Shown here one piece after another: positions 46,601-62,700 of a DNA stretch of 64,000 nt (the first letter of the stretch is position 1; each line of letters opens with the position of its first letter). The notes under the pieces are model-generated. The model searched no databases. It was given only the letters and a program-made list of their open reading frames with translations, and was not told the origin of the DNA. This DNA comes from Pogostemon cablin. Its lineage: Eukaryota; Streptophyta; Magnoliopsida; Lamiales; Lamiaceae. Location of the stretch: positions 11,646,314 through 11,710,313 of the forward strand of contig CM043005.1 in NCBI GenBank assembly GCA_023678885.1, read 5' to 3'. The translations under genes were made by a program, and so were the position numbers.

Positions 46601-49600
46601 GTTTCGATGCATATTTAATTCATTTTGATGCACATTTTCTTTATTACGATCAATATTTCCTTCGTTTAGATGCGTATTTACTTCATTTTGATGCATATTT
46701 ACTTCATTACGATCAACATTTCCTTCATTTCTACGCATATTTACTTCATGTTTATGCATAATTACTTCATTACTATCAACATTTCCATCGTTTCGATGCA
46801 TAAGTACCTCACGCGTATTTACTTCACTACGATCAATATTTCCATCGTTTTGATGCATATTTCCTTTATTTTGATGCATATTTACTACATTACAATCAAT
46901 ATTTTCTTCAATTCGATGCATATTTCCTTCATTTGGATTCATATTTCCTTCGTTTCGATGTATATTTAATTCTTTTTTATGCATATTTACTTCATTTCTA
47001 TGCATATTTCCTTCATTTTAATGCATATTTACTTCATTACAATCAATATTTCCTTCATTTCGATGCATATTTCCTTCATTTTGATGGGTATTTATTTCAT
47101 TACGATCAATATTTCCTTCGTTTAGATGTATATTTACTTCATTTTGATGCATATTAACTTCATTTCGATTATCATTTCCTTCGTTTCGAAGCATATTTAC
47201 TTCATTTTGATGTGTATTTACCTCATTACGATCAACATTTCCTTCGTTTCGACGCATATTTACTTCATGTTGATGCGTATTTACTTCATTACGATCAATA
47301 TTTCATTCATTTCGATGCATGTTTACTTCATTTTGTTGCATATTTACTTTGTTTCGATGCATATTTCCTTCGCTTTGATGCGTATTTACTTCATTTTGAT
47401 GCTTATTTACTTCATTACGATTAACATTTCCTTCGTTTCGATGCATATTTACTTCATTTTGATGCATAATTACTTCATTACGATCTACATTTCCATCATT
47501 TAGATGCATATTTACTTCACTTTGATGCATATTTACTTCATTACAATTAACATTTCCTTCGTTTTGAAGCATATTTCCTACGTTTCAATGCATATTTCTT
47601 TCATTTTGATGCATATTTCCTTTGTTTCGATGAATATTTACTTCACTTTGATGCATATTTACTTCATTATGATCAATATTTCGTTCGTTTTGATGCATAT
47701 TTACTTCGTTTCGATGCATATTTACTTCATTTTGATGCTCATTTTTTCGTTTCAATGCATATTTACTTCATTATGATCCACATTTTCTTCGTTTCGATGC
47801 ATATTTCTTTCGTTCCGATGCATATTTACTTCATTTTGATTCTCATTTTTTTGTTTCATTGCATATTTACTTCATTTTGATTCAAATATTGATGCATATT
47901 AACATCGTTTCGATGCATATTTCCTTCGTTTTGATGCAAATTTAATTCTTTTTGATGCATATTTACTTCATTACGATCAACATTTCCTTCGTTTCGATGC
48001 GTATTTTCTTCAATTTGATGCTTATTTACATCATTACAATCAACATTTCCTTCATTTCAATGCATATTTATTTCATTTTGATGCATAATTACTTCATTAC
48101 GATCAATATTTCCATCATTTCGATACATATTTACTTCACTTTGATGCATATTTACTTCATTATGATTAACATTTCTTTTATTTCGATGCATATTTCCTTC
48201 TTTCCGATACATATTTACTTCATTTTAATTCAAATATTGATGCATATTTACTTTGTTTCGATGCATATTTAATTCATTTTGATGCACATTTACTTCAGTA
48301 CGACCAATATTTCCTTCGTTTCGAGGCGTATTTACTTCATTTTGATGCATATTTACTTCATTACGATCAACATTTCCTTCATTTCTATGCATATTTACTT
48401 CATGTTTATGTATAATTACTTCATTACTATCAACATTTCCATCGTTTCGATGCATAAGTACTTCATGCGTATTTACTTCACCACGATCAACATTTCCATC
48501 ATTTCGATGCATATTTCCTTCATTTTGATGCATATTTACTACATTACGATCAATATTTTCTTCAATTCGATGCATATTTCCTTCATTTGGATTCATATTT
48601 CCTTTGTTTCGATGTATATTTAATTCTTTTTTATGCATATTTACTTCATTTCGATGCATATTTCCTTCATTTTAATGCATATTTACTTTATTATAATCAA
48701 TATTTCCTTCATTTTGATGCATATTTCCTTCATTTTGATGGGTATTTATTTCATTACGATCAATATTTCCTTCGTTTAGATGTATATTTACTTCATTTTG
48801 ATGCATATTAACTTCATTTCGATTATCATTTCCTTCGTTTCGAAGCATATTTACTTCATTTTGATGCGTATATACCTCATTACGATCAACATTTCCTTTG
48901 TTTCGATGCATATTTACTTCATTTTGATGCGTATTTACTTCATTACGATCAATATTTCATTCGTTTCGATGCATGCTTACTTCATTTTGCTGCATATTCA
49001 CTTTATTTCGATGCATATTTCCTTCGTTTCGATGCATATTTCCTTCATTTTGATGCATATTTACTTCATTACGATCAATATTTCCTTTGCTTTGATGCGT
49101 ATTTACTTCATTTTGATGCTTATTTACTTCATTACGATTAATATTTCCTTCGTTTCGATGCATTTTACTTCATTTTGATGCATAATTACTTCATTACGAT
49201 CTACATTTCCATCATTTAGATGCATATTTACTTTACTTTGATGCATATTTACTTCATTACAATTAACATTTCTTTGTTTTGAAGCATATTTCCTACGTTT
49301 CAATGCATATTTCTTTTATTTTGATGCATATTTCCTTTGTTTCGATGAATATTTGCTTCACTTTGGTGCATATTTACTTCATTACGATCAAAATTTCCTT
49401 CGTTTCGATGCATATTTACTTCGTTTCGATGCATATTTACTTTATTTTGATGCTCATTTTTTCGTTTTAATGCATATTTACTTCATTTTGATTCAAATTT
49501 TGATGCATATTTACTTCACTTCTATGCATATTTCCTTCATTTTAATGCATATTTACTTCATTACAATCAATATTTCCTTCATTTCGATGCATATTTCCTT

Positions 49601-52600
49601 CATTTTGATGGGTATTTATTTCATTACGATCAATATTTCCTTCGTTTAGATGTATATTTACTTCATTTTGATGCATATTAACTTCATTTCGATTATCATT
49701 TCCTTCGTTTCGAAGCATATTTACTTCATTTTGATGTGTATTTACCTCATTACGATCAACATTTCCTTCGTTTCGACGCATATTTACTTCATGTTGATGC
49801 GTATTTACTTCATTACGATCAATATTTCATTCATTTCGATGCATGTTTACTTCATTTTGCTGCATATTTACTTTGTTTCGATGCATATTTCCTTCGCTTT
49901 GATGCGTATTTACTTCATTTTGATGCTTATTTACTTCATTACGATTAACATTTCCTTCGTTTCGATGCATATTTACTTCATTTTGATGCATAATTACTTC
50001 ACTACGATCTACATTTCCATCATTTAGATGCATATTTACTTCACTTTGATGCATATTTACTTCATTACAATTAACATTTCCTTCGTTTTGAAGCATATTT
50101 CCTACGTTTCAATGCATATTTCTTTCATTTTGATGCATATTTCCTTTGTTTCGATGAATATTTACTTCACTTTGATGCATATTTACTTCATTATGATCAA
50201 TATTTCCTTCGTTTTGATGCATATTTACTTCGTTTCGATGCATATTTACTTCATTTTGATGCTCATTTTTTCGTTTCAATGCATATTTACTTCATTATGA
50301 TCAACATTTCCTTCGTTTCGATGCATATTTCTTTCGTTCCGATGCATATTTACTTCATTTTGATTCTCATTTTTTTGTTTCATTGCATATTTACTTCATT
50401 TTGATTCAAATATTGATGCATATTAACATCGTTTCGATGCATATTTCCTTCGTTTTGATGCAAATTTAATTCTTTTTGATGCATATTTACTTCATTACGA
50501 TCAACATTTCCTTCGTTTCGATGCGTATTTTCTTCAATTTGATGCTTATTTACATCATTACAATCAACATTTCCTTCATTTCAATGCATATTTATTTCAT
50601 TTTGATGCATAATTACTTCATTACGATCAATATTTCCATCATTTTGATACATATTTACTTCACTTTGATGCATATTTACTTCATTATGATTAACATTTCT
50701 TTTATTTCGATGCATATTTCCTTCTTTCCGATACATATTTACTTCATTTTAATTCAAATATTGATGCATATTTACTTTGTTTCGATGCATATTTAATTCA
50801 TTTTGATGCACATTTACTTCAGTACGACCAATATTTCCTTCGTTTCGAGGCGTATTTACTTCATTTTGATGCATATTTACTTCATTACGATCAACATTTC
50901 CTTCATTTCTATGCATATTTACTTCATGTTTATGCATAATTACTTCATTACTATCAACATTTCCATCGTTTCGATGCATAAGTACTTCATGCGTATTTAC
51001 TTCACCACGATCAACATTTCCATCATTTCGATGCATATTTCCTTCATTTTGATGCATATTTACTACATTACGATCAATATTTTCTTCAATTCGATGCATA
51101 TTTCCTTCATTTGGATTCATATTTCCTTTGTTTCGATGTATATTTAATTCTTTTTTATGCATATTTACTTCATTTCGATGCATATTTCCTTCATTTTAAT
51201 GCATATTTACTTTATTACAATCAATATTTCCTTCATTTTGATGCATATTTCCTTCATTTTGATGGGTATTTATTTCATTACGATCAATATTTCCTTCGTT
51301 TAGATGTATATTTACTTCATTTTGATGCATATTAACTTCATTTCGATTATCATTTCCTTCGTTTCGAAGCATATTTACTTCATTTTGATGCGTATTTACC
51401 TCATTACGATCAACATTTCCTTTGTTTCGATGCATATTTACTTCATTTTGATGCGTATTTACTTCATTACGATTAATATTTCATTCGTTTCGATGCATGC
51501 TTACTTCATTTTGCTGCATATTTACTTTATTTCGATGCATATTTCCTTCGTTTCGATGCATATTTCCTTCATTTTGATGCATATTTACTTCATTACGATC
51601 AATATTTCCTTTGCTTTGATGCGTATTTACTTCATTTTGATGCTTATTTACTTCATTACGATTAATATTTCCTTCGTTTCGATGCATTTTACTTCATTTT
51701 GATGCATAATTACTTCATTACGATCTACATTTCCATCATTTAGATGCATATTTACTTTACTTTGATGCATATTTAATTCATTACAATTAACATTTCTTTC
51801 GTTTTGAAGCATATTTCCTACGTTTCAATGCATATTTCTTTTATTTTGATGCATATTTCCTTTGTTTCGATGAATATTTGCTTCACTTTGGTGCATATTT
51901 ACTTCATTACGATCAAAATTTCCTTCGTTTCGATGCATATTTACTTCGTTTCGATGCATATTTACTTTATTTTGATGCTCATTTTTTCGTTTTAATGCAT
52001 ATTTACTTCATTTTGATTCAAATTTTGATGCATATTTACTTCATTTCTATGCATATTTCCTTCATTTTAATGCATATTTACTTCATTACAATCAATATTT
52101 CCTTCATTTCGATGCATATTTCCTTCATTTTGATGGGTATTTATTTCATTACGATCAATATTTCCTTCGTTTAGATGTATATTTACTTCATTTTGATGCA
52201 TATTAACTTCATTTCGATTATCATTTCCTTCGTTTCGAAGCATATTTACTTCATTTTGATGTGTATTTACCTCATTACGATCAACATTTCCTTCGTTTCG
52301 ACGCATATTTACTTCATGTTGATGCGTATTTACTTCATTACGATCAATATTTCATTCATTTCGATGCATGTTTACTTCATTTTGCTGCATATTTACTTTG
52401 TTTCGATGCATATTTCCTTCGCTTTGATGCGTATTTACTTCATTTTGATGCTTATTTACTTCATTACGATTAACATTTCCTTCGTTTCGATGCATATTTA
52501 CTTCATTTTGATGCATAATTACTTCATTACGATCTACATTTCCATCATTTAGATGCATATTTACTTCACTTTGATGCATATTTACTTCATTACAATTAAC

Positions 52601-55600
52601 ATTTCCTTCGTTTTGAAGCATATTTCCTACGTTTCAATGCATATTTCTTTCATTTTGATGCATATTTCCTTTGTTTCGATGAATATTTACTTCACTTTGA
52701 TGCATATTTACTTCATTATGATCAATATTTCCTTCGTTTTGATGCATATTTACTTCATTTCGATGCATATTTACTTCATTTTGATGCTCATTTTTTCGTT
52801 TCAATGCATATTTACTTCATTATGATCAACATTTCCTTCATTTCGATGCATATTTCTTTCGTTCCGATGCATATTTACTTCATTTTGATTCTCATTTTTT
52901 TGTTTCATTGCATATTTACTTCATTTTGATTCAAATATTGATGCATATTAACATCGTTTCGATGCATATTTCCTTCGTTTTGATGCAAATTTAATTCTTT
53001 TTGATGCATATTTACTTCATTACGATCAACATTTCCTTCGTTTCGATGCGTATTTTCTTCAATTTGATGCTTATTTACATCATTACAATCAACATTTCCT
53101 TCATTTCAATGCATATTTATTTCATTTTGATGCATAATTACTTCATTACGATCAATATTTCCATCATTTCGATACATATTTACTTCACTTTGATGCATAT
53201 TTACTTCATTATGATTAACATTTCTTTTATTTCGATGCATATTTCCTTCTTTCCGATACATATTTACTTCATTTTAATTCAAATATTGATGCATATTTAC
53301 TTTGTTTCGATGCATATTTAATTCATTTTGATGCACATTTACTTCAGTACGACCAATATTTCCTTCGTTTCGAGGCGTATTTACTTCATTTTGATGCATA
53401 TTTACTTCATTACGATCAACATTTCCTTCATTTCTATGCATATTTACTTCATGTTTATGCATAATTACTTCATTACTATCAACATTTCCATCGTTTCGAT
53501 GCATAAGTACTTCATGCGTATTTACTTCACCACGATCAACATTTCCATCATTTCGATGCATATTTCCTTCATTTTGATGCATATTTACTACATTACGATC
53601 AATATTTTCTTCAATTCGATGCATATTTCCTTCATTTGGATTCATATTTCCTTTGTTTCGATGTATATTTAATTCTTTTTTATGCATATTTACTTCATTT
53701 CGATGCATATTTCCTTCATTTTAATGCATATTTACTTTATTACAATCAATATTTCCTTCATTTTGATGCATATTTCCTTCATTTTGATGGGTATTTATTT
53801 CATTACGATCAATATTTCCTTCGTTTAGATGTATATTTACTTCATTTTGATGCATATTAACTTCATTTCGATTATCATTTCCTTCGTTTCGAAGCATATT
53901 TACTTCATTTTGATGCGTATTTACCTCATTACGATCAACATTTCCTTTGTTTCGATGCATATTTACTTCATTTTGATGCGTATTTACTTCATTGCGATCA
54001 ATATTTCATTCGTTTCGATGCATGCTTACTTCATTTTGCTGCATATTTACTTTATTTCGATGCATATTTCCTTCGTTTCGATGCATATTTCCTTCATTTT
54101 GATGCATATTTACTTCATTACGATCAATATTTCCTTTGCTTTGATGCGTATTTACTTCATTTTGATGCTTATTTACTTCATTACGATTAATATTTCCTTC
54201 GTTTCGATGCATTTTACTTCATTTTGATGCATAATTACTTCATTACGATCTACATTTCCATCATTTAGATGCATATTTACTTTACTTTGATGCATATTTA
54301 CTTCATTACAATTAACATTTCTTTCGTTTTGAAGCATATTTCCTACGTTTCAATGCATATTTCTTTTATTTTGATGCATATTTCCTTTGTTTCGATGAAT
54401 ATTTGCTTCACTTTGGTGCATATTTACTTCATTACGATCAAAATTTCCTTCGTTTCGATGCATATTTACTTCGTTTCGATGCATATTTACTTCATTTTGA
54501 TGCTCATTTTTTCGTTTTAATGCATATTTTCTTCATTTTGATTCAAATTTTGATGCATATTTACTTCGTTTTGATGCATATTTCTTCGTTTCGATGCAAA
54601 TTTAATTCATTTTGATGCATATTTACTTCATTACGATCAATATTTCCTTCGTTTCGATGCGTAATTCTTCATTTTGATACAAATTTACTTCACTTTGATA
54701 CATATTTACTGCATTACGATTAACATTTCTTTCGTTTCGATGCATGTTTCTTTCATTTAGATTCATATTTCCTATGTTTCGATGCATATTTACTTCCATT
54801 TGATGCATATTTACTTCATTTTGATGCTCATTTTCTCATTTCAATGCATATTTACTTCATTTTGATTCAAATTTTGATGCATATTTACTTTGTTTCGATG
54901 CATATTTCCTTCGTTTGGATGCATATTTACTTCATTACAATCAACATTTTCTTCGTTTCGATGCGTATTTACTTATTTTGATGCTTATTTACATTATTAC
55001 GATCAACATTTCCTTCGTTTCGATGTATATTTCTTTCGTTCCGATGCATATTTACTTCATTTTGATTCTATTTTTTCATTTCATTGCATATTTCTTCATT
55101 TTGATTCAAATATCGATGCATATTTACTTCGTTTCGATGCATATTTAATTCATTTTGATGCACATTTTCTTTATTACGATCAATATTTCCTTCGTTTAGA
55201 TGCGTATTTACTTCATTTTGATGCATATTTACTTCATTACGATCAACATTTCCTTCATTTCTACGCATATTTACTTCATGTTTATGCATAATTACTTCAT
55301 TACTATCAACATTTCCATCGTTTCGATGCATAAGTACCTCACGCGTATTTACTTCACTACGATCAATATTTCCATCGTTTTGATGCATATTTCCTTTATT
55401 TTGATGCATATTTACTACATTACAATCAATATTTTCTTCAATTCGATGCATATTTCCTTCATTTGAATTCATATTTCCTTCGTTTCGATGTATATTTAAT
55501 TCTTTTTTATGCATATTTACTTCATTTCTATGCATATTTCCTTCATTTTAATGCATATTTACTTCATTACAATCAATATTTCCTTCATTTCGATGCATAT

Positions 55601-58600
55601 TTCCTTCATTTTGATGGGTATTTATTTCATTACGATCAATATTTCCTTCGTTTAGATGTATATTTACTTCATTTTGATGCATATTAACTTCATTTCGATT
55701 ATCATTTCCTTCGTTTCGAAGCATATTTACTTCATTTTGATGTGTATTTACCTCATTACGATCAACATTTCCTTCGTTTCGACGCATATTTACTTCATGT
55801 TGATGCGTATTTACTTCATTACGATCAATATTTCATTCATTTCGATGCATGTTTACTTCATTTTGCTGCATATTTACTTTGTTTCGATGCATATTTCCTA
55901 CGCTTTGATGCGTATTTACTTCATTTTGATGCTTATTTACTTCATTACGATTAACATTTCCTTCGTTTCGATGCATATTTACTTCATTTTGATGCATAAT
56001 TACTTCATTACGATCTACATTTCCATCATTTAGATGCATATTTACTTCACTTTGATGCATATTTACTTCATTACAATTAACATTTCCTTCGTTTTGAAGC
56101 ATATTTCCTACGTTTCAATGCATATTTCTTTCATTTTGATGCATATTTCCTTTGTTTCGATGAATATTTACTTCACTTTGATGCATATTTACTTCATTAT
56201 GATCAATATTTCCTTCGTTTTGATGCATATTTACTTCGTTTCGATGCATATTTACTTCATTTTGATGCTCATTTTTTCGTTTCAATGCATATTTACTTCA
56301 TTATGATCAACATTTCCTTCGTTTCGATGCATATTTCTTTCGTTCCGATGCATATTTACTTCATTTTGATTCTCATTTTTTTGTTTCATTGCATATTTAC
56401 TTCATTTTGATTCAAATATTGATGCATATTAACATCGTTTCGATGCATATTTCCTTCGTTTTGATGCAAATTTAATTCTTTTTGATGCATATTTACTTCA
56501 TTACGATCAACATTTCCTTCGTTTCGATGCATATTTTCTTCAATTTGATGCTTATTTACATCATTACAATCAACATTTCCTTCATTTCAATGCATATTTA
56601 TTTCATTTTGATGCATAATTACTTCATTACGATCAATATTTCCATCATTTCGATACATATTTACTTCACTTTGATGCATATTTACTTCATTATGATTAAC
56701 ATTTCTTTTATTTCGATGCATATTTCCTTCTTTCCGATACATATTTACTTCATTTTAATTCAAATATTGATGCATATTTACTTTGTTTCGATGCATATTT
56801 AATTCATTTTGATGCACATTTACTTCAGTACGACCAATATTTCCTTCGTTTCGAGGCGTATTTACTTCATTTTGATGCATATTTACTTCATTACGATCAA
56901 CATTTCCTTCATTTCTATGCATATTTACTTCATGTTTATGCATAATTACTTCATTACTATCAACATTTCCATCGTTTCGATGCATAAGTACTTCATGCGT
57001 ATTTACTTCACCACGATCAACATTTCCATCATTTCGATGCATATTTCCTTCATTTTGATGCATATTTACTACATTACGATCAATATTTTCTTCAATTCGA
57101 TGCATATTTCCTTCATTTGGATTCATATTTCCTTTGTTTCGATGTATATTTAATTCTTTTTTATACATATTTACTTCATTTCGATGCATATTTCCTTCAT
57201 TTTAATGCATATTTACTTTATTACAATCAATATTTCCTTCATTTTGATGCATATTTCCTTCATTTTGATGGGTATTTATTTCATTACGATCAATATTTCC
57301 TTCGTTTAGATGTATATTTACTTCATTTTGATGCATATTAACTTCATTTCGATTATCATTTCCTTCGTTTCGAAGCATATTTACTTCATTTTGATGCGTA
57401 TTTACCTCATTACGATCAACATTTCCTTTGTTTCGATGCATATTTACTTCATTTTGATGCGTATTTACTTCATTACGATCAATATTTCATTCGTTTCGAT
57501 GCATGCTTACTTCATTTTACTGCATATTTACTTTATTTCGATGCATATTTCCTTCGTTTCGATGCATATTTCCTTCATTTTGATGCATATTTACTTCATT
57601 ACGATCAATATTTACTTTTCTTTGATGCGTATTTACTTCATTTTGATGCTTATTTACTTCATTACGATTAATATTTCCTTCGTTTCGATGCATTTTACTT
57701 CATTTTGATGCATAATTACTTCATTACGATCTACATTTCCATCATTTAGATGCATATTTACTTTACTTTGATGCATATTTACTTCATTACAATTAACATT
57801 TCTTTCGTTTTGAAGCATATTTCCTACGTTTCAATGCATATTTCTTTTATTTTGATGCATATTTCCTTTGTTTCGATGAATATTTGCTTCACTTTGGTGC
57901 ATATTTACTTCATTACGATCAAAATTTCCTTCGTTTCGATGCATATTTACTTCGTTTCGATGCATATTTACTTCATTTTGATGCTCATTTTTTCATTTTA
58001 ATGCATATTTACTTCATTTTGATTCAAATTTTGATGCATATTTACTTCGTTTTGATGCATATTTCTTCGTTTCGATGCAAATTTAATTCATTTTGATGCA
58101 TATTTACTTCATTACGATCAATATTTCCTTCGTTTCGATGCGTAATTCTTCATTTTGATACAAATTTACTTCACTTTGATACATATTTACTGCATTACGA
58201 TCAACATTTCTTTCGTTTCGATGCATGTTTCTTTCATTTAGATTCATATTTCCTATGTTTCGATGCATATTTACTTCCCTTTGATGCATATTTACTTCAT
58301 TTTGATGCTCATTTTCTCATTTCAATGCATATTTACTTCATTTTGATTCAAATTTTGATGCATATTTACTTTGTTTCGATGCATATTTCCTTCGTTTGGA
58401 TGCATATTTACTTCATTACAATCAACATTTTCTTCGTTTCGATGCGTATTTACTTATTTTGATGCTTATTTACATTATTACGATCAACATTTCCTTCGTT
58501 GCGATGTATATTTCTTTCGTTCCGATGCATATTTACTTCATTTTGATTCTATTTTTTCATTTCATTGCATATTTCTTCATTTTGATTCAAATATCGATGC

Positions 58601-59790
58601 ATATTTACTTCGTTTCGATGCATATTTAATTCATTTTGATGCACATTTTCTTTATTACGATCAATATTTCCTTCGTTTAGATGCGTATTTACTTCATTTT
58701 GATGCATATTTACTTCATTACGATCAACATTTCCTTCATTTCTACGCATATTTACTTCATGTTTATGCATAATTACTTCATTACTATCAACATTTCCATC
58801 GTTTCGATGCATAAGTACCTCACGCGTATTTACTTCACTACGATCAATATTTCCATCGTTTTGATGCATATTTCCTTTATTTTGATGCATATTTACTACA
58901 TTACAATCAATATTTTCTTCAATTCGATGCATATTTCCTTCATTTGAATTCATATTTCCTTCGTTTCGATGTATATTTAATTCTTTTTTATGCATATTTA
59001 CTTCATTTCTATGCATATTTCCTTCATTTTAATGCATATTTACTTCATTACAATCAATATTTCCTTCATTTCGATGCATATTTCCTTCATTTTGATGGGT
59101 ATTTATTTCATTACGATCAATATTTCCTTCGTTTAGATGTATATTTACTTCATTTTGATGCATATTAACTTCATTTCGATTATCATTTCCTTCGTTTCGA
59201 AGCATATTTACTTCATTTTGATGTGTATTTACCTCATTACGATCAACATTTCCTTCGTTTCGACGCATATTTACTTCATGTTGATGCGTATTTACTTCAT
59301 TACGATCAATATTTCATTCATTTCGATGCATGTTTACTTCATTTTGCTGCATATTTACTTTGTTTCGATGCATATTTCCTTCGCTTTGATGCGTATTTAC
59401 TTCATTTTGATGCTTATTTACTTCATTACGATTAACATTTCCTTCGTTTCGATGCATATTTACTTCATTTTGATGCATAATTACTTCATTACGATCTACA
59501 TTTCCATCATTTAGATGCATATTTACTTCACTTTGATGCATATTTACTTCATTACAATTAACATTTCCTTCGTTTTGAAGCATATTTCCTACGTTTCAAT
59601 GCATATTTCTTTCATTTTGATGCATATTTCCTTTGTTTCGATGAATATTTACTTCACTTTGATGCATATTTACTTCATTATGATCAATATTTCCTTCGTT
59701 TTGATGCATATTTACTTCGTTTCGATGCATATTTACTTCATTTTGATGCTCATTTTTTCGTTTCAATGCATATTTACTTCATTTTGATTC
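40641..59790 (+). repeat. 21-bp satellite, higher-order block B (2525- and 3481-bp units)
   Basis: The landmark AGTACGACC, not seen in block A, recurs at 42291, 44816, 48297, 50821, 53346 and 56827 (spacing 2525, 3481, 2524, 2525, 3481). The longer unit carries an extra segment, about 956 bp, that includes the block-A landmark (46265, 54795, 58276). Units are nearly identical over kilobases by eye, the most homogenised part of the window. Open frames up to about 144 codons recur at the same spacing and are repeat by-products. Confidence 0.92.
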
Positions 59791-62700
59791 AAATTTTGAT
59801 GCATATTTACTTAATTTCGATGCATATTTAATTCATTTTGATGCATATTTACTTCATTTCGATCAACATTTCCTTCGATTCGATGCATATTTCTTTTTTT
59901 TTGATGCATATTTAATTAATTACGATCAATATTTCCTTCGTTTCGATGTATATTTACTTCATTTTGATACATATTTACTTAATTAGGATCAAAATTTACT
60001 TCGTTTCGATGCATATATACTTCACTTGATGCATATTTACTTCATTACGATCAACATTTCCTTCGGTTCGATGCGTATTTCCGTCGTTTTGATGCATATT
60101 CCTTTCATTTAGATGCATATTTCCTATGTTTTGATGCATATTTACTTCCCTTTGATGCATATTTACTTCATTACGATCAATATTTCCTTCGTTTCGATGC
60201 ATATTTCTTTCATTTCGATGCATATTTACTTCATTTTGATGCTCATTTTCTCGTTTCAAAGCATATTTACTTCAATTTGATTCAAAATTTGTTGCATATT
60301 TACTTCGTTTCGATGCATATTTCCTTCGTTAGGATGCATATTTCCTTCATTTTGATGCATATTTATTTCATTACAATCAACATTTCCTTCGTTTCGATGC
60401 GTATTTACTTCATTTTGATGCTTGTTTACTTCATTACGATCAACATTTCCTTCGTTTCGATGCATATTTATATCATTTTGATGCATAATTACTTCATTAC
60501 GATCAACATTTCTATCATTTCGATGCATATTTACTTCACTTTGATGCATATTTACTTCATTATGATCAACATTTCCTTCGTTTCGATGCATATTTCTTTC
60601 GTTCCGATGCATATTTACTTCATTTTGATTCTCATTTTTTTGTTTCATTGCATATTTACTTCATTTTGATTCAAATATTGATGCATATTTACATCGTTTC
60701 GATGCATATTTCCTTCGTTTTGATGCAAATTTAATTCTTTTTGATGCATATTTACTTCATTACGATCAACATTTCCTTCATTTTGATGCGTATTTTCTTC
60801 AATTTGATGCTTATTTACGTCATTACGATCAACATTTCCTTCATTTCGATGCATATTTATTTCATTTTGATGCATAATTACTTCATTACGATCAATATTT
60901 TCATCATTTCGATGCATATTTACTTCACTTTGATGCATATTTACTTCATTATGATTAACATTTCTTTTTTTTCGATGCATATTTCCTTCGTTCCGATACA
61001 TATTTACTTCATTTTGATTCAAATATTGATGCATATTTACTTTGTTTCGATGCATATTTAATTCATTTTGATGCACATTTACTTCAGTACGACCAATATT
61101 TCCTTCGTTTCGAGGCGTATTTACTTCATTTTGATGCATATTTACTTCATTACTATCAACATTTCCTTAATTTCTATGCATATTTACTTCATGTTTATGC
61201 ATAATTACTTCATTACTATCAACATTTCCATCGTTTCGATACATAAGTACTTCATCGTATTTACTTCACTACGATCAATATTTCCATCGTTTCGATGCAT
61301 AGTTCCTTCATTTTGATGCATATTTACTACATTACGATCAATATTTTCTTCAATTCGATGCATATTTCCTTCATTTGGATTCATATTTCCTTCGTTTCGA
61401 TGTATATTTAATTCTTTTTTATGCATATTTACTTCATTTCGATGCATATTTCCTTCATTTTAATGCATATTTACTTCATTACAATCAATATTTCCTTCAT
61501 TTCGATGCATATTTCCTTCATTTTGATGGGTATTTATTTCATTACGATCAATATTTCCTTCGTTTAGATGTATATTTACTTCATTTTGATGCATATTAAC
61601 TTCATTTCGATTATCATTTCCTTCGTTTCGAAGCATATTTACTTCATTTTGATGCGTATTTACCTCATTACGATCAACATTTCCTTCGTTTCGACGCATA
61701 TTTACTTCATTTTGATGCGTATTTACTTCATTACGATCAATATTTCATTCGTTTCGATGCATGTTTACTTCATTTTGCTGCATATTTACTTTGTTTCGAT
61801 GCATATTTCCTTCGTTTCGATGCATATTTCCTTCACTTTGATGCATATTTACTTCATTATGATCAATATTTCCTTCGTTTTGATGCATATTTAATTCGTT
61901 TCGATGCATATTTACTTCATTTTGATGCTCATTTTTTCGTTTCAATGCATATTTACTTCATTTTGATTCAAATTTTGATGCATATTTACTTAATTTCGAT
62001 GCATATTTAATTCATTTTGATGCATATTTACTTCATTTCGATCAACATTTTCTTCGATTCGATGCATATTTCTTTTATTTTGATGCATATTTAATTAATT
62101 ACGATCAATATTTCCTTCGTTTCGATGTATATTTACTTCATTTTGATACATATTTACTTAATTAGGATCAAAATATACTTCGTTTCGATGCATATATACT
62201 TCACTTGATGCATATTTACTTCATTACGATCAACATTTCCTTCGGTTCGATGCGTATTTCCTTCGTTTTGATGCATATTCCTTTCATTTAGATGCATATT
62301 TCCTATGTTTTGATGCATATTTACTTCCCTTTGATGCATATTTACTTCATTGCGATCAATATTTCCTTCGTTTTGATGCATATTTCTTTCATTTCGATGC
62401 ATATTTACTTCATTTTGATGCTCATTTTCTCGTTTCAAAGCATATTTACATCAGTTTGATTCAAAATTTGATGCATATTTACTTCGTTTCGATGCATATT
62501 TCCTTCGTTAGGATGCATATTTCCTTCATTTTGATGCATATTTATTTCATTACAATCAACATTTCCTTCGTTTCGATGCGTATTTACTTCATTTTGATGC
62601 TTGTTTACTTCATTACGATCAACATTTCCTTCGTTTCGATGCATATTTATATCATTTTGATGCATAATTACTTCATTACGATCAACATTTCCATCATTTC

